From: JBCBKZ01 sp039026975
GTDB taxonomy: Bacteria > Bacteroidota > Bacteroidia > J057
DNA: 12,322 nucleotides
Reading direction: 5' to 3'
Assembly: GCA_039026975.1 (NCBI GenBank)
Contig: JBCCLI010000180.1
Coordinates: 1 to 12,322 of the forward strand
Shown: in pieces, positions 1-7,736 of the stretch
How the letters are laid out: every line of letters starts with the position of its first letter
Position numbering within the stretch: position 1 is the first letter of the stretch
Position numbers and translations under genes: made by a program
The notes under the pieces: generated by a model
What the model saw: only the letters and a program-made list of their open reading frames with translations
Told to the model about the DNA's origin: nothing
Databases searched by the model: none

Positions 1-206
1 AGGATAAAGAGATTCGTGCTTGCCTGTACTATAGAAAGCCCAATTCCTCCTAGCTCCAGATAAGAAAATATATGAGGGAATCCAGCAAGTACTGCTACTA
101 TGGAAACCCAATTGATAATTCTTACTCCTTTAGCTTCCGCGGGGTCTGTGTTTGGGTCTATCCCGATATTGGAAATAGCAATTAAAGGATTCCCGAACTT
201 TGACAT
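1..206 (-). CDS. N-terminal fragment of a multi-spanning membrane protein (possible sensor), cut by window edge
   Basis: Reading from the ATG at 206 towards position 1 gives 68 open codons with no stop. The first ~28 residues are soluble and contain NIGIDPNTDPAEAKGVRIIN. A hydrophobic segment follows at about residues 29-48 (INWVSIVAVLAGF...), and a second one begins near residue 53 and continues past the edge. A short leader of this kind just before the first helix is what I recall from membrane sensor regions in front of histidine-kinase or cyclase modules in Bacteroidota; that is recollection, and no catalytic domain is visible here. The gene lies 199 bases downstream of the oxoamine synthase on the same strand, so they could be co-transcribed. 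Function is unassigned; any other multi-pass protein is possible. Confidence 0.6.
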   Translation of the reverse strand, partial: MSKFGNPLIAISNIGIDPNTDPAEAKGVRIINWVSIVAVLAGFPHIFSYLELGGIGLSIVQASTNLFI

Positions 207-338
207 AGGTGACTAACTTTCTCCCTAAAGTAGTTATTTGAAAGATGAAATTTTATGTATATGTAATAGATCTGCCTGAGAGGTAGATAAATTGAGCAGA
301 TGTTCGGAAAGATTTTTCTTTAAATAGGTAGAAAGCGA

Positions 339-356
339 CATCTGAATTAACAGATG
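339..356 (-). terminator. small hairpin between two minus-strand genes
   Basis: CATCTG, a 6-base spacer AATTAA, then CAGATG form a perfect 6-bp inverted repeat. It lies between the oxoamine synthase stop and the next minus-strand start. On the minus strand it is followed only by a mixed pyrimidine stretch (TCGCTTTC), not a clean T-run, so terminator activity is uncertain. It could equally be a processing site or chance. Confidence 0.25.
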
Positions 357-386
357 CCGCCGAGAATTAGGGAAGGGAGCTAATCC

Positions 387-404
387 GGTTTTACCCGGAA
401 AACC
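387..404 (-). terminator. weak hairpin directly after the oxoamine synthase stop codon
   Basis: GGTTTT, spacer ACCCGG, AAAACC is a perfect 6-bp inverted repeat ending two bases beyond the TAA stop of the minus-strand gene. An alternative pairing, TCCGG with CCGGA, overlaps it. No T-run follows on the minus strand, so it is at best a weak terminator or a 3'-end stabilising hairpin. Confidence 0.3.
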
Positions 405-405
405 A

Positions 406-1674
406 TTAATGAACTTGAGTTACTTTAAAAGCATGGTATACATCTTCCATGCTAGAGTTTTCTTCTGCTAATGCCTTGGGAAGCTCCATTTCTATTGCAT
501 CTAACACACCTTTAATATCTTCCATCTGAAGATGATTAGTGATGGTTAGCCTGATCCCTGTATTCTTATAAGGTACGCTTGGATATACAGCTAGATTAGT
601 GAAAAAGCCCATGGCTTTAAGTCTTTTGACCATATTAAAGCCTACCTCTGGCATCCCTACATTAATAAAGCAGATAGGGGTAGTAGACTCTGAGAATAAA
701 GGGATATCTCTTTCCTTAGCATAGTGGTTAAAGTAAGCTACTCTTCTTGCAAGATTATCCTGTAGGATGGGAAGGTCTCTAGTTTGGTGTAGCTTGATAG
801 AAGCTAAGGCTGCTCCTAGCATAGGTGGCTGTACAGGTCCTGAAAAGATCAGGGTATTACCACACTTCCTGACTCTATCCTTCTCTTCATGATTAGGAAA
901 AACGATTACGCCTCCACCAGCTGCAAAGCTCTTAGCAAAAGAGATAGCTAAATATAACCTGGGATGATAGGGCAGCTCTCTATTTACGTATCCTGTCCCT
1001 TTAGGCCCCATGCAGCTTCCTCCGTGGGCATCATCTATGTATAAATGAAATGATTCATATTTTACCAGTAGATGGGTAAGGTCATCCATGGGCGCATAGT
1101 CTCCGAACATAGAATATATGCCATCTGCCAAATACCAAATTTTATCATATTTCTTCTCCAGCTTTTTGATTCGTTCTTCCAGCATTTCCATATTGCTGTG
1201 GCGAATCATCTCCACCTTAGTTCCTTTCTGCTTCACTAATTGGACTGCCATTTGTACACTGGCATGTACCTGATGATCCAGGATGACCACATCATTTTCT
1301 CCCACAAGTACAGGAATAGCTGATAAGTGCCCATGGGTGGTACTGGCTGCTACCACTACAGGCCGCCTGAACATCATTTCCAGTTCAGTCTCTAGTTCCT
1401 GGTACAGTCTTACAGATAAATACGCTCTGGAGGTTGAAAATTGAGACCCATATCTTGTTACAGCATCAATTACTCCCTCCTTAATTCTTTGGTCAAATTC
1501 AAGGCCTAAATAGCTACACAATCCGAAATTCAATAGCTCTTGACCCTGTACAGTTACGGTCCTTCCATTTGATATTTCTTCCTCAGCGTTCAAATGGATA
1601 ATCCCTTCATTAACAGCAGTGGTGATATTTTTTTCTACTGTCTCAAGATGTTGTTTTGTTCTTGTTGTTGCCAT
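406..1674 (-). CDS. alpha-oxoamine synthase family PLP-dependent acyltransferase (serine palmitoyltransferase / BioF / CqsA-like)
   Basis: This 422-residue protein has the usual length and full fold-type-I layout of the alpha-oxoamine synthase family. Enzymes of this family condense an amino acid with an acyl thioester, releasing CO2, to make an amino-ketone. Visible signatures are the N-terminal NFGLCSYLGL (49-58), the YGSQFSTSRAYL stretch (75-86), DHQVHAS with the ring-stacking His137, DGIYSMFGDYAP (184-195), IDDAH with the cofactor-binding Asp214 and His217, and SFAKSF with the Schiff-base lysine K248, followed by a glycine cluster. LIFSGPVQPP is a typical substrate-site region. Nothing seems truncated. 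Which product it makes (ketosphinganine, aminopelargonate, aminoketobutyrate or a CqsA-type signal) cannot be decided: no biotin, threonine or sphingolipid genes lie beside it. The only same-strand neighbour is a membrane protein start 199 bases downstream. The start ATG at 1674 is followed by a hydrophilic head without a signal peptide, so it is cytosolic. Confidence 0.88.
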   Translation of the reverse strand: MATTRTKQHLETVEKNITTAVNEGIIHLNAEEEISNGRTVTVQGQELLNFGLCSYLGLEFDQRIKEGVIDAVTRYGSQFSTSRAYLSVRLYQELETELEMMFRRPVVVAASTTHGHLSAIPVLVGENDVVILDHQVHASVQMAVQLVKQKGTKVEMIRHSNMEMLEERIKKLEKKYDKIWYLADGIYSMFGDYAPMDDLTHLLVKYESFHLYIDDAHGGSCMGPKGTGYVNRELPYHPRLYLAISFAKSFAAGGGVIVFPNHEEKDRVRKCGNTLIFSGPVQPPMLGAALASIKLHQTRDLPILQDNLARRVAYFNHYAKERDIPLFSESTTPICFINVGMPEVGFNMVKRLKAMGFFTNLAVYPSVPYKNTGIRLTITNHLQMEDIKGVLDAIEMELPKALAEENSSMEDVYHAFKVTQVH

Positions 1675-1850
1675 AAGCTAGGGTACTTTTTTCTTTCTTT
1701 GTTGACACTAACTAACTCAATCTTTTAGTGCTAGAAAAAGAGGTATTTTTAAAGTTGTACCAGGGTGTTATTAAAAAATTTATTTCTGCTTATGCGTTAA
1801 TTCTCTTATATTCAGATATTTATATATTAATACTATTTCTGATAATTAGA

Positions 1851-1868
1851 TATTTGTACCAACAAATA
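1851..1868. promoter_or_regulatory. perfect inverted repeat, operator candidate
   Basis: TATTTGT-ACCA-ACAAATA has two perfect 7-base arms around a 4-base centre, which suits a dimeric DNA-binding regulator. It lies 177 bases upstream of the oxoamine synthase start and about 220 bases upstream of the PKD gene. Its central TTGTACCA recurs at 1755-1762 without the second arm. In such an AT-rich region chance is possible, and no regulator gene is adjacent. Confidence 0.3.
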
Positions 1869-2020
1869 ATGATACCTTAATCGAATACTAAGTCAATTAA
1901 TTGTATCCAGTTAGAAGGACTATACGGCTATCCATCTTTTAGCATACTGCATAATATGGGAAATGTAGTAGCAGGTTTTTATGAAATAACCCACATTCCA
2001 CCCAACCTTTCCGCCCACCT

Positions 2021-2081
2021 CTTACGTGTAGCTCTCCAGATCATGTAAATCCGGATTTCATGACTGTATCTACCGTGTAAG
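2021..2081 (+). promoter_or_regulatory. nested dyad (operator or leader hairpin) upstream of the PKD/T9SS gene
   Basis: The core AAATCCGGATTT (2047-2058) is a perfect 12-base palindrome. Moving outward, TCATG (2041-2045) pairs with CATGA (2059-2063) after one unpaired T at 2046, and CAG (2037-2039) pairs with CTG (2064-2066) after one unpaired A at 2040. Further out, TAG (2029-2031) pairs with CTA (2070-2072) and CTTAC (2021-2025) with GTAAG (2077-2081). The structure ends 10 bases before the ATG at 2092, so as RNA it could limit ribosome access, and as DNA it could be an operator. Confidence 0.45.
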
Positions 2082-2091
2082 AATATACATC

Positions 2092-4608
2092 ATGAGAACT
2101 TTTATGAGGGCCTTGCTCTTTTTCCCTTTCTTCTATGTGGCAGCGCTACATGCCCAGCTAAGTGAAGAAAGTCTTTACGTAGCTATTGACGGAGTCGTGC
2201 AAACTTGTGGTCAAAATGATTCTATCAGCAGCCTTTATTATGAAATAACTGCTTTCAACACAGCAGAAAGTGATTCTTCAGGAAAGGAAGATTCTGTGCT
2301 TGCCAGTGGGTATTTCTCTATAAATCCCAACGGCATAATTGAGGATACCTTAAGCGTCAGGGTACCTAATGGCGTGGATAAGCTTGTCCTGGGTATCTTA
2401 CTTCCCTACTCTGGAGAAATCTTTCAGACATTTGCTTATGTAAATGAGCCTAGTTTTTATTTTGATTTATCTATTTGTGATACGCCTAAGTGTACGGTCA
2501 AATTTGAGGCAGCGGCTGAACCTGGTAGACCAGGGGTTGAATTTGATGTGAAGTGGAACGGAGAAGCCTATCCCTACAATGATTCTTCCCTTAACATGTT
2601 ATGGGATTTTGGTGACGGAACTACTTCTTCCTGGCCCTACCATTTGTATGAAGAACCAGGTATGTATACCATCTGCTTAACTGTATCAGACAGCAGCTGT
2701 CAAGACACATACTGTGAAAAGGTATATGTTTATGGGGGAGCTGACACCACCCAGGAGTGTAAGGCAGAGTTCCATTATGAATTTCTTTCTGCCAGTAAGG
2801 TCTCATTCAGGCCTAAATATCTCGTTACTAAAACTGACTCAGTAGGGGTGAGATGGGCTATTTTTGATGGTCAAAAAGAAATTAACCGGTATACACCTGA
2901 GGTTACATATGACTTCACCTCCACAGGTGAGAAACTGGTGTGCTTAACCTCCTATGCAAATGATGAGAGCTGTACCAGCTGTGATACCCTTTTCATTGAA
3001 GGAGTGGATACTAGCTGCACACAAAAATTTGTCCCTTACTTCCAGACAGGCGAGGGGTTAAGTGTGTATTTTGGACTGGACCCCTTAACTAATGATAGCC
3101 TTTATGAGAATTCCATAGCTATCAGGTGGGACTTCGGAGATAGTACCTACTCTGAGGAGAGCAGGCCAGTACACACCTATGAAGAAGGGGGTAAATACCT
3201 AGTGAAGGTAAGTATCACCTTTGATGACTGCACATTTGAATATGTCTTGGAAGTACATATTGAGAGTGGGGTTTGTCCTAAGATTTACGATCCTTATTGG
3301 AATTCAGGTCAGGATAATGAGGTGTATTTTGGGATAACTGGTTACTACACGCAGGATGATAGTTTACCTGCTGATTCTTTAGGTCTTCTGATAGAATGGG
3401 ATTTTGGAGATGGAAAAGGCTCTGGTGATCCCTTTCCTATCCATACCTATGAATCACCCGGTAAATACGAAGTAACAGTTTGGATTTTAGATCAGATTAA
3501 CGGCTGCGAATACGCTTATACCTTCTATGTAAGAGTAGAGGGAGAAGAAGTAGTGTGTACAGCAGACTTTGATATATTCCTCATCTCGGAAAATCAGGTA
3601 AAGCTTAAGGCTCTTCAGGCCCGGAAAGAAGGGGTGAAAACCCGCTACAGATGGACTTTCAGTGATGGTACCACAGCTAACGGTAGAAAGATTACCTATG
3701 AGTTTAGTCAGCCAGGATGGTATGAGGTGTGCCTAAATGTACAAGTGGGAGAAAGCTGCATAGTAGAAAACTGTGATTCTGTCTTCATTGATTTTGAGCC
3801 TGTCTGCCATGCTGGATTCAAGTATCAGGTAGAAGGAATGACGCTAGCCTTGGCAGCTCTCTCCAATGATAGTGTATCCAGTCCAGCTAAATATCTATGG
3901 GATTTAGGTGATGGCATAAGTAAGGAAGGAGACCCTATCAGTTATACCTATGAAAAGCCGGGTGCCTACCTCGTCTGTTTAAAAGCCTTCCAGGATGCTA
4001 ACTCAGGGTGCTTTGAGTGTAAGGAGATCATCATTAAGCCTGACTTCTTACCTGAAGATTCTCTTATCTACGGAAAAGTAACAGGTGATCTGGATCTTAA
4101 TCAGCTGGACCTGGAGCCCAGCAGAGTATTTTTATCCTTGATGGACCAGGAGTTGGAAGCAGTAGCCTACACAGGGCTAGGTAAAGACTTAGCTTATCAG
4201 TTTGAGAATATTCCTTTTGGTAATTATCGCCTAAGAGTGATTTCATATGAGTCCGCAGCTGTACTGGATGAGAGAACTATATCTCTGGATCCTGTACAGC
4301 AGCCGGAAGCTGAAGTAGACTTTATGTTCCAGTCTACCTCTGTAGATCCAGCTCGTGATATGGCTTTCATGGTATATCCTAACCCATCTGTTGGCCAGGT
4401 GAACCTGAGATTGACGGTAGATAATAGCCAGGAAGCTCACATAGAGGTAAGAGATCTGTTGGGAAGGCTATATGTGAAAGAAGCATGGCGTTTAGCAGCA
4501 GGTATGCAGGAGAAGGAACTTAGCTTAGGCCAATTAAGCAAAGGTGTATATACCATTCTTATTAATACTGATCAGGGACCTATATACAGGTTCATAGAAT
4601 TGAAATAA
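2092..4608 (+). CDS. secreted multi-PKD-domain protein with T9SS type A C-terminal sorting domain
   Basis: This 838-residue protein begins with a signal peptide (MRTFMRALLFFPFFYVAALHAQ) and ends with a T9SS sorting domain from about residue 750, marked by YPNPS (762-766), a GxLY/G-type central strand and a KGVYTILI...FIELK ending. Between them are six PKD-like beta-sandwich repeats. Their W-D-F-G-D hallmark lies at residues 171, 346 and 436 (canonical), 521 (WTFSDG), 603 (WDLGDG) and, degenerate, 255 (WAIFDG). Each is followed by a P-G-x-Y-x-V/C strand, and most carry paired cysteines. Residues 655-745 resemble a carboxypeptidase-regulatory or CNA-B-like sandwich. No catalytic domain is visible, so it is probably an adhesive or structural surface protein exported by Sec and then by T9SS. 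The start codon precedes the signal peptide directly. A hairpin follows the gene, and the next operon encodes another PKD protein, suggesting a shared function. Confidence 0.9.
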   Translation: MRTFMRALLFFPFFYVAALHAQLSEESLYVAIDGVVQTCGQNDSISSLYYEITAFNTAESDSSGKEDSVLASGYFSINPNGIIEDTLSVRVPNGVDKLVLGILLPYSGEIFQTFAYVNEPSFYFDLSICDTPKCTVKFEAAAEPGRPGVEFDVKWNGEAYPYNDSSLNMLWDFGDGTTSSWPYHLYEEPGMYTICLTVSDSSCQDTYCEKVYVYGGADTTQECKAEFHYEFLSASKVSFRPKYLVTKTDSVGVRWAIFDGQKEINRYTPEVTYDFTSTGEKLVCLTSYANDESCTSCDTLFIEGVDTSCTQKFVPYFQTGEGLSVYFGLDPLTNDSLYENSIAIRWDFGDSTYSEESRPVHTYEEGGKYLVKVSITFDDCTFEYVLEVHIESGVCPKIYDPYWNSGQDNEVYFGITGYYTQDDSLPADSLGLLIEWDFGDGKGSGDPFPIHTYESPGKYEVTVWILDQINGCEYAYTFYVRVEGEEVVCTADFDIFLISENQVKLKALQARKEGVKTRYRWTFSDGTTANGRKITYEFSQPGWYEVCLNVQVGESCIVENCDSVFIDFEPVCHAGFKYQVEGMTLALAALSNDSVSSPAKYLWDLGDGISKEGDPISYTYEKPGAYLVCLKAFQDANSGCFECKEIIIKPDFLPEDSLIYGKVTGDLDLNQLDLEPSRVFLSLMDQELEAVAYTGLGKDLAYQFENIPFGNYRLRVISYESAAVLDERTISLDPVQQPEAEVDFMFQSTSVDPARDMAFMVYPNPSVGQVNLRLTVDNSQEAHIEVRDLLGRLYVKEAWRLAAGMQEKELSLGQLSKGVYTILINTDQGPIYRFIELK

Positions 4609-4635
4609 TATTCTGCTTGAACTGGCTGTTCAATT

Positions 4636-4658
4636 GGTGGGGGGAAATTTCCCCCACC
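4636..4658 (+). terminator. G/C-rich hairpin between the PKD gene and the sigma factor gene
   Basis: GGTGGGGG pairs with CCCCCACC around a G bulge and an AAA/TTT core, forming a long stable stem followed by GTTTTC. It should terminate transcription of the PKD gene. It ends only 11 bases before the sigma factor ATG, so it would also form part of any leader transcript of that gene and could act as an attenuator or translational block. Confidence 0.65.
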
Positions 4659-4669
4659 GTTTTCACATT

Positions 4670-5239
4670 ATGAAAGTAGACACTACACTTCTAGATGCGT
4701 GCATGAAAGAGGACAGGCTGGCCCAATCAGCCCTGTACCGGCAGTGCTTTCATGTGCTCATGGGTGTGTGCCTACGATATGTAAAAAATGAACAAGAAGC
4801 GGTAGAGCAGTTGAATGAAGGCTTCCTGAAAATTCTGAGAAACCTTCACAGCTATAAACCTTCTGTCCCCTTTGAGGCATGGATAAAAAGAATCATGATT
4901 AATACCATGATTGATCACTACAGAAAACAGAAAAGATATAAAGAGAAGGTACTATTCTCAGATGACTACCCAGAACAGGAAGCCTTTATGAATGGGAAAG
5001 TCTACAATGAAGCAGAAAGAAAGCTAGATGTGGAACAGATTGAGAGATGCATCAGGAAGTTACCTGCTGTTACCCAGCAAGTATTTAACATGTTTGTAAT
5101 TGATGGGTACAGCCATAAAGAAATAAGCAAAATGATGGAAATATCAGAAGGCACCTCTAAGTGGCATGTATCTCATGGCAGGAAGATGCTTAAAGGGATG
5201 ATTCAGAAGATTCAACAATCTGAAAGAGAGGTATTATGA
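4670..5239 (+). CDS. ECF-type RNA polymerase sigma-70 family factor
   Basis: With the ATG at 4670 this is a 189-residue protein of typical ECF size. A longer in-frame TTG start at 4634 would lie inside the preceding hairpin and is unlikely. Region 2 spans about residues 20-90, with the helix LRYVKNEQEAVEQLNEGFLKI and the core-binding and -10 part FEAWIKRIMINTMIDHYRKQKR. Region 4 spans about 123-180: LPAVTQQVFNMFVIDGYSHKEISKMM, then the recognition helix SEGTSKWHVSHGRKML. A region 3 is absent, as expected. It probably directs transcription in response to an envelope signal. The next gene overlaps it by four bases (ATGA), which implies translational coupling with the membrane/barrel protein that probably controls it. 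Targets are not visible; the adjacent PKD/T9SS gene is a candidate. Confidence 0.88.
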   Translation: MKVDTTLLDACMKEDRLAQSALYRQCFHVLMGVCLRYVKNEQEAVEQLNEGFLKILRNLHSYKPSVPFEAWIKRIMINTMIDHYRKQKRYKEKVLFSDDYPEQEAFMNGKVYNEAERKLDVEQIERCIRKLPAVTQQVFNMFVIDGYSHKEISKMMEISEGTSKWHVSHGRKMLKGMIQKIQQSEREVL

Positions 5240-6528
5240 ACAGGAAAGAGGAACATAATCCATTTGATTCCTGGTTAGCGGATCAGCTAGCTGATCGGAA
5301 GCCCACCTTTAAGGAGGAATACTGGTTGGCAGCTCAGCAACTCATAGAAGCAGATGAGGCGAGTAGAAAGCCCAGGAAGCGTTTCTGGATGTTATGGTTT
5401 ACTTATGGACTTCAGGGCCTGGCCTTGATGAGCATCATGCTTTTATGGGCAAGCCAGCAACCCTTACTGCTTGAAAAACAGTCACTACCTACTGTGGAAG
5501 TAGCTACTGCACCGCATCCTGCTCAGGCTAATGGACTTTCTAATCGTCTGTCTTTAGCACCATCCTCTACTCCTGCTAAGCCTGGCGCTCCCACCTCCAC
5601 TACTACGCTTTCTGATAAAAAGTCAACCCTTTCACCAGCTCCCGACAAGGAGAACCAGCAGACACCCATAGCTACAGAATCTCCAGACCTCCGCCCTACT
5701 CAAACACCCGATAATACCCATGTTATTACCTCAGAGGATAAGCGTTATTCTTCTCACTTGACAGAGGAAGAAATAGCTACCATAGTGCTAAGCACTGAAA
5801 AAGATCAAATACTTCCAGGCATAGATAGTATTCTCATTCTCTTAGAACCTGCCTTGGATGTCCCCCAGCCACAAGGCCCCATAGTAAAAATTGTAGAGCC
5901 TAGATTCCAGCCTTACTTGCGTCTAGGAGTACGAGCAGGCGCACTAGTAGGAGGCACTTTCTCTCCCTTATCTTTTGGAGTAGAAGGAGCTGGTTCACTA
6001 GCAGGGATACGTGCTGCCTACAGAATTAGCGCACGTACAGAGGTATGGACTGGTGTTACCTACATGAACACTTCCTCCTTTAACCCAGAGGTAGATATTC
6101 AATCTAGGCAGTTGAAATTTGGCCTGAACCAGGAAGTTACCCGATATGAACTCAAGGATCTTCACCTCCTTGATATACCCTTCGGGATGAGGAGATACCT
6201 AGGGAGTAGACATGCCGTGCAGCTCAGTCTGCATACACTCATTACGCTACAAGCTTCCCATGAAGTCTCTTTAGTGAGGAGAAATGCATTTAACGAGGTA
6301 AATGATAGAACGCTAGGAACAGTGGAGGGGATCAGGCAGGGAATTAGAGATATCAGCATGGGCTTAGGAGTAGGATATGATTATCAACTCCTTCCCCAAA
6401 TGCTCATAGGTGTAGAGACCCAACTATATCCTCAGGGACTATTCCTGGAAACACCATATACCCTGTCTCAGCAGCCTTCTTTCTTCATAGGGCTGGGAGT
6501 AGCGTATGATTTAGTCAACATTAAATGA
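5236..6528 (+). CDS. single-TM protein with Ser/Thr/Pro linker and outer-membrane beta-barrel domain (putative sigma regulator)
   Basis: This 430-residue protein has three parts. Residues 1-49 form a charged head (FDSWLADQLADRKPTFKEEYW), reminiscent of short cytosolic heads in Bacteroidota proteins encoded beside ECF sigma genes. Residues 50-72 are a transmembrane segment (FWMLWFTYGLQGLALMSIML). Residues 73-220 are a low-complexity Ser/Thr/Pro-rich linker. Residues 224-430 are a PorT-like barrel: alternating amphipathic strands such as YLRLGVRAGALVGG, SLAGIRAAYRI and FFIGLGVAYDLVNI, with an aromatic-rich end. The gene overlaps the sigma gene by ATGA at its start and the next lipoprotein gene by ATGA at its end. 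Inference: the head binds the sigma factor, the linker crosses the periplasm and the barrel sits in the outer membrane. The barrel could instead be a periplasmic sandwich. There is no cleavable signal peptide and no zinc-binding anti-sigma motif. Confidence 0.72.
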   Translation: MNRKEEHNPFDSWLADQLADRKPTFKEEYWLAAQQLIEADEASRKPRKRFWMLWFTYGLQGLALMSIMLLWASQQPLLLEKQSLPTVEVATAPHPAQANGLSNRLSLAPSSTPAKPGAPTSTTTLSDKKSTLSPAPDKENQQTPIATESPDLRPTQTPDNTHVITSEDKRYSSHLTEEEIATIVLSTEKDQILPGIDSILILLEPALDVPQPQGPIVKIVEPRFQPYLRLGVRAGALVGGTFSPLSFGVEGAGSLAGIRAAYRISARTEVWTGVTYMNTSSFNPEVDIQSRQLKFGLNQEVTRYELKDLHLLDIPFGMRRYLGSRHAVQLSLHTLITLQASHEVSLVRRNAFNEVNDRTLGTVEGIRQGIRDISMGLGVGYDYQLLPQMLIGVETQLYPQGLFLETPYTLSQQPSFFIGLGVAYDLVNIK

Positions 6529-7712
6529 GAAGATTCAGAATATTAACCGGTCTTATATTGCTCTTTTTTTCCTGTGATGATAACCAGTTCCCGGAACAGC
6601 CTGAGCCCCCGGTAGCACAGTTTTTCATGGCTGGACAGATTAATTCAGATCAGGTTTCTCTTACTGCGGGAGAAGAAGACTACTTCATGTTCACAGATTA
6701 CACTAATGATGAAAACGAAGAGCGATTTGTGTATCAAGGAAGATTGTCTAAGCTATTCTGCATCAATTGCGGAAATGCCTTAAATATAGAGATCCTTGAT
6801 AGTGTAAGTAGGCCTGCTACCCATACCTTTGGAGAGGAAGTACCCTTGACAGCTAAGGAGCTTCCTTTTAAGACGACTGTGGAGGGGCCAGGGGTTCAGT
6901 TTAAGTTTAGCTCTAGCGTAGACACGGCTGAGGCTGAAAGCTATTTCTGGGATTTTGGAGATGGGGTTCAGTCCACCTTAAATGCGCCTCGCCATATTTA
7001 TGAATCTAACCCTCAACAATCCATGGTAAATGTTACCCACAGGGTTATCCGTAAATCGCTTTGTGCCGCAGAAGTTCAGCGCTCCCTTGATGTCTTGGGC
7101 ACCCAGAATGCAGATTCATGTCAAATTGATTTTACTATAACGGAGGATAGGCAAGATACTATCTTTGTTGCCTACACCCTTACCCCTTTAGTAGAAGATT
7201 TTGGACAACGCTTTTACCGGTGGGAGATATTTGTTGATGGATCAAATGAGGCCTTCAAAATATCCAATGAGGGAATATATACTTTTGAGCTCTTTAGAGA
7301 ACAAGTGATTGATAAGATTGTCTTTCTCACAGAGGATATTGAATGTACGGGAGAAGTAGTCAAATTCTTTGATAAAACCAGCGGAGGCCCTGGACAGCAA
7401 GATACTACGAGCATTTGTGATCTGAGTTTTCAATCCCAGCAGCAGTTTATCCTGGCACCTGCCCCTGAACTTACCTCAGAAGTGTGCATTAGTTGGGTAA
7501 ACAGTGAGGGGCTGGAGTATAGGTCTGACAGGTTTGTACAGCCTGAAAGAAGCAGCTTTACCATCACTAGTGTGGAACCCTTTGAAGAGAATGACAGAGG
7601 CCAAAAAACCCTCAAACTGGGGATCACCTTTAGTTGTGAACTTGTCAATGAGCAGGGAGAGACCCTATGGGTAGAAGATATGAGTGGAATTTTTGGAGTG
7701 GCTTTTCCCTAA
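6525..7712 (+). CDS. PKD-domain lipoprotein, third gene of the sigma operon
   Basis: This 395-residue protein starts with a lipoprotein signal (MRRFRILTGLILLFFSC) with the lipidated cysteine at residue 17. The lipobox is relaxed, with Phe at -3, as is common in Bacteroidota. The residues after the cysteine, DDN, resemble the acidic surface-export signal described for lipoproteins in this phylum. One clear PKD repeat lies around residues 105-190, with YFWDFGDG at 140-147. The rest is beta-rich and unrecognised, with scattered cysteines (CINCG near residue 78, others near the C terminus). The start overlaps the barrel gene stop by ATGA, so the two are probably co-translated. Inference: an outer-membrane, perhaps surface, partner of the barrel protein or binder of the PKD/T9SS protein. 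No enzyme motif is visible. Confidence 0.78.
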   Translation: MRRFRILTGLILLFFSCDDNQFPEQPEPPVAQFFMAGQINSDQVSLTAGEEDYFMFTDYTNDENEERFVYQGRLSKLFCINCGNALNIEILDSVSRPATHTFGEEVPLTAKELPFKTTVEGPGVQFKFSSSVDTAEAESYFWDFGDGVQSTLNAPRHIYESNPQQSMVNVTHRVIRKSLCAAEVQRSLDVLGTQNADSCQIDFTITEDRQDTIFVAYTLTPLVEDFGQRFYRWEIFVDGSNEAFKISNEGIYTFELFREQVIDKIVFLTEDIECTGEVVKFFDKTSGGPGQQDTTSICDLSFQSQQQFILAPAPELTSEVCISWVNSEGLEYRSDRFVQPERSSFTITSVEPFEENDRGQKTLKLGITFSCELVNEQGETLWVEDMSGIFGVAFP

Positions 7713-7736
7713 CTTTCCAGTCCCAATCATGGCGTT

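Larger units (their letters stand above)
1675..2091. other. AT-rich divergent intergenic region with dyad elements
   Basis: This 417-base gap separates the minus-strand oxoamine synthase from the plus-strand PKD gene and must hold both promoters. I see no convincing ORF, tRNA or rRNA. I found no clean match to the Bacteroidota -7 element TAnnTTTG at good spacing on either strand. The section 1760-1920 is very AT-rich, while 1975-2091 is more mixed. The 8-mer TTGTACCA occurs twice, at 1755-1762 and 1854-1861, the second inside a perfect inverted repeat. A larger nested dyad occupies 2021-2081 next to the PKD start. Confidence 0.6.

Noticed and set aside
4634..4669. Upstream TTG start extending the sigma factor by 12 residues
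   Set aside because: The extension lies within a strong G/C hairpin and adds no sigma-family sequence; ATG 4670 gives the normal ECF start.
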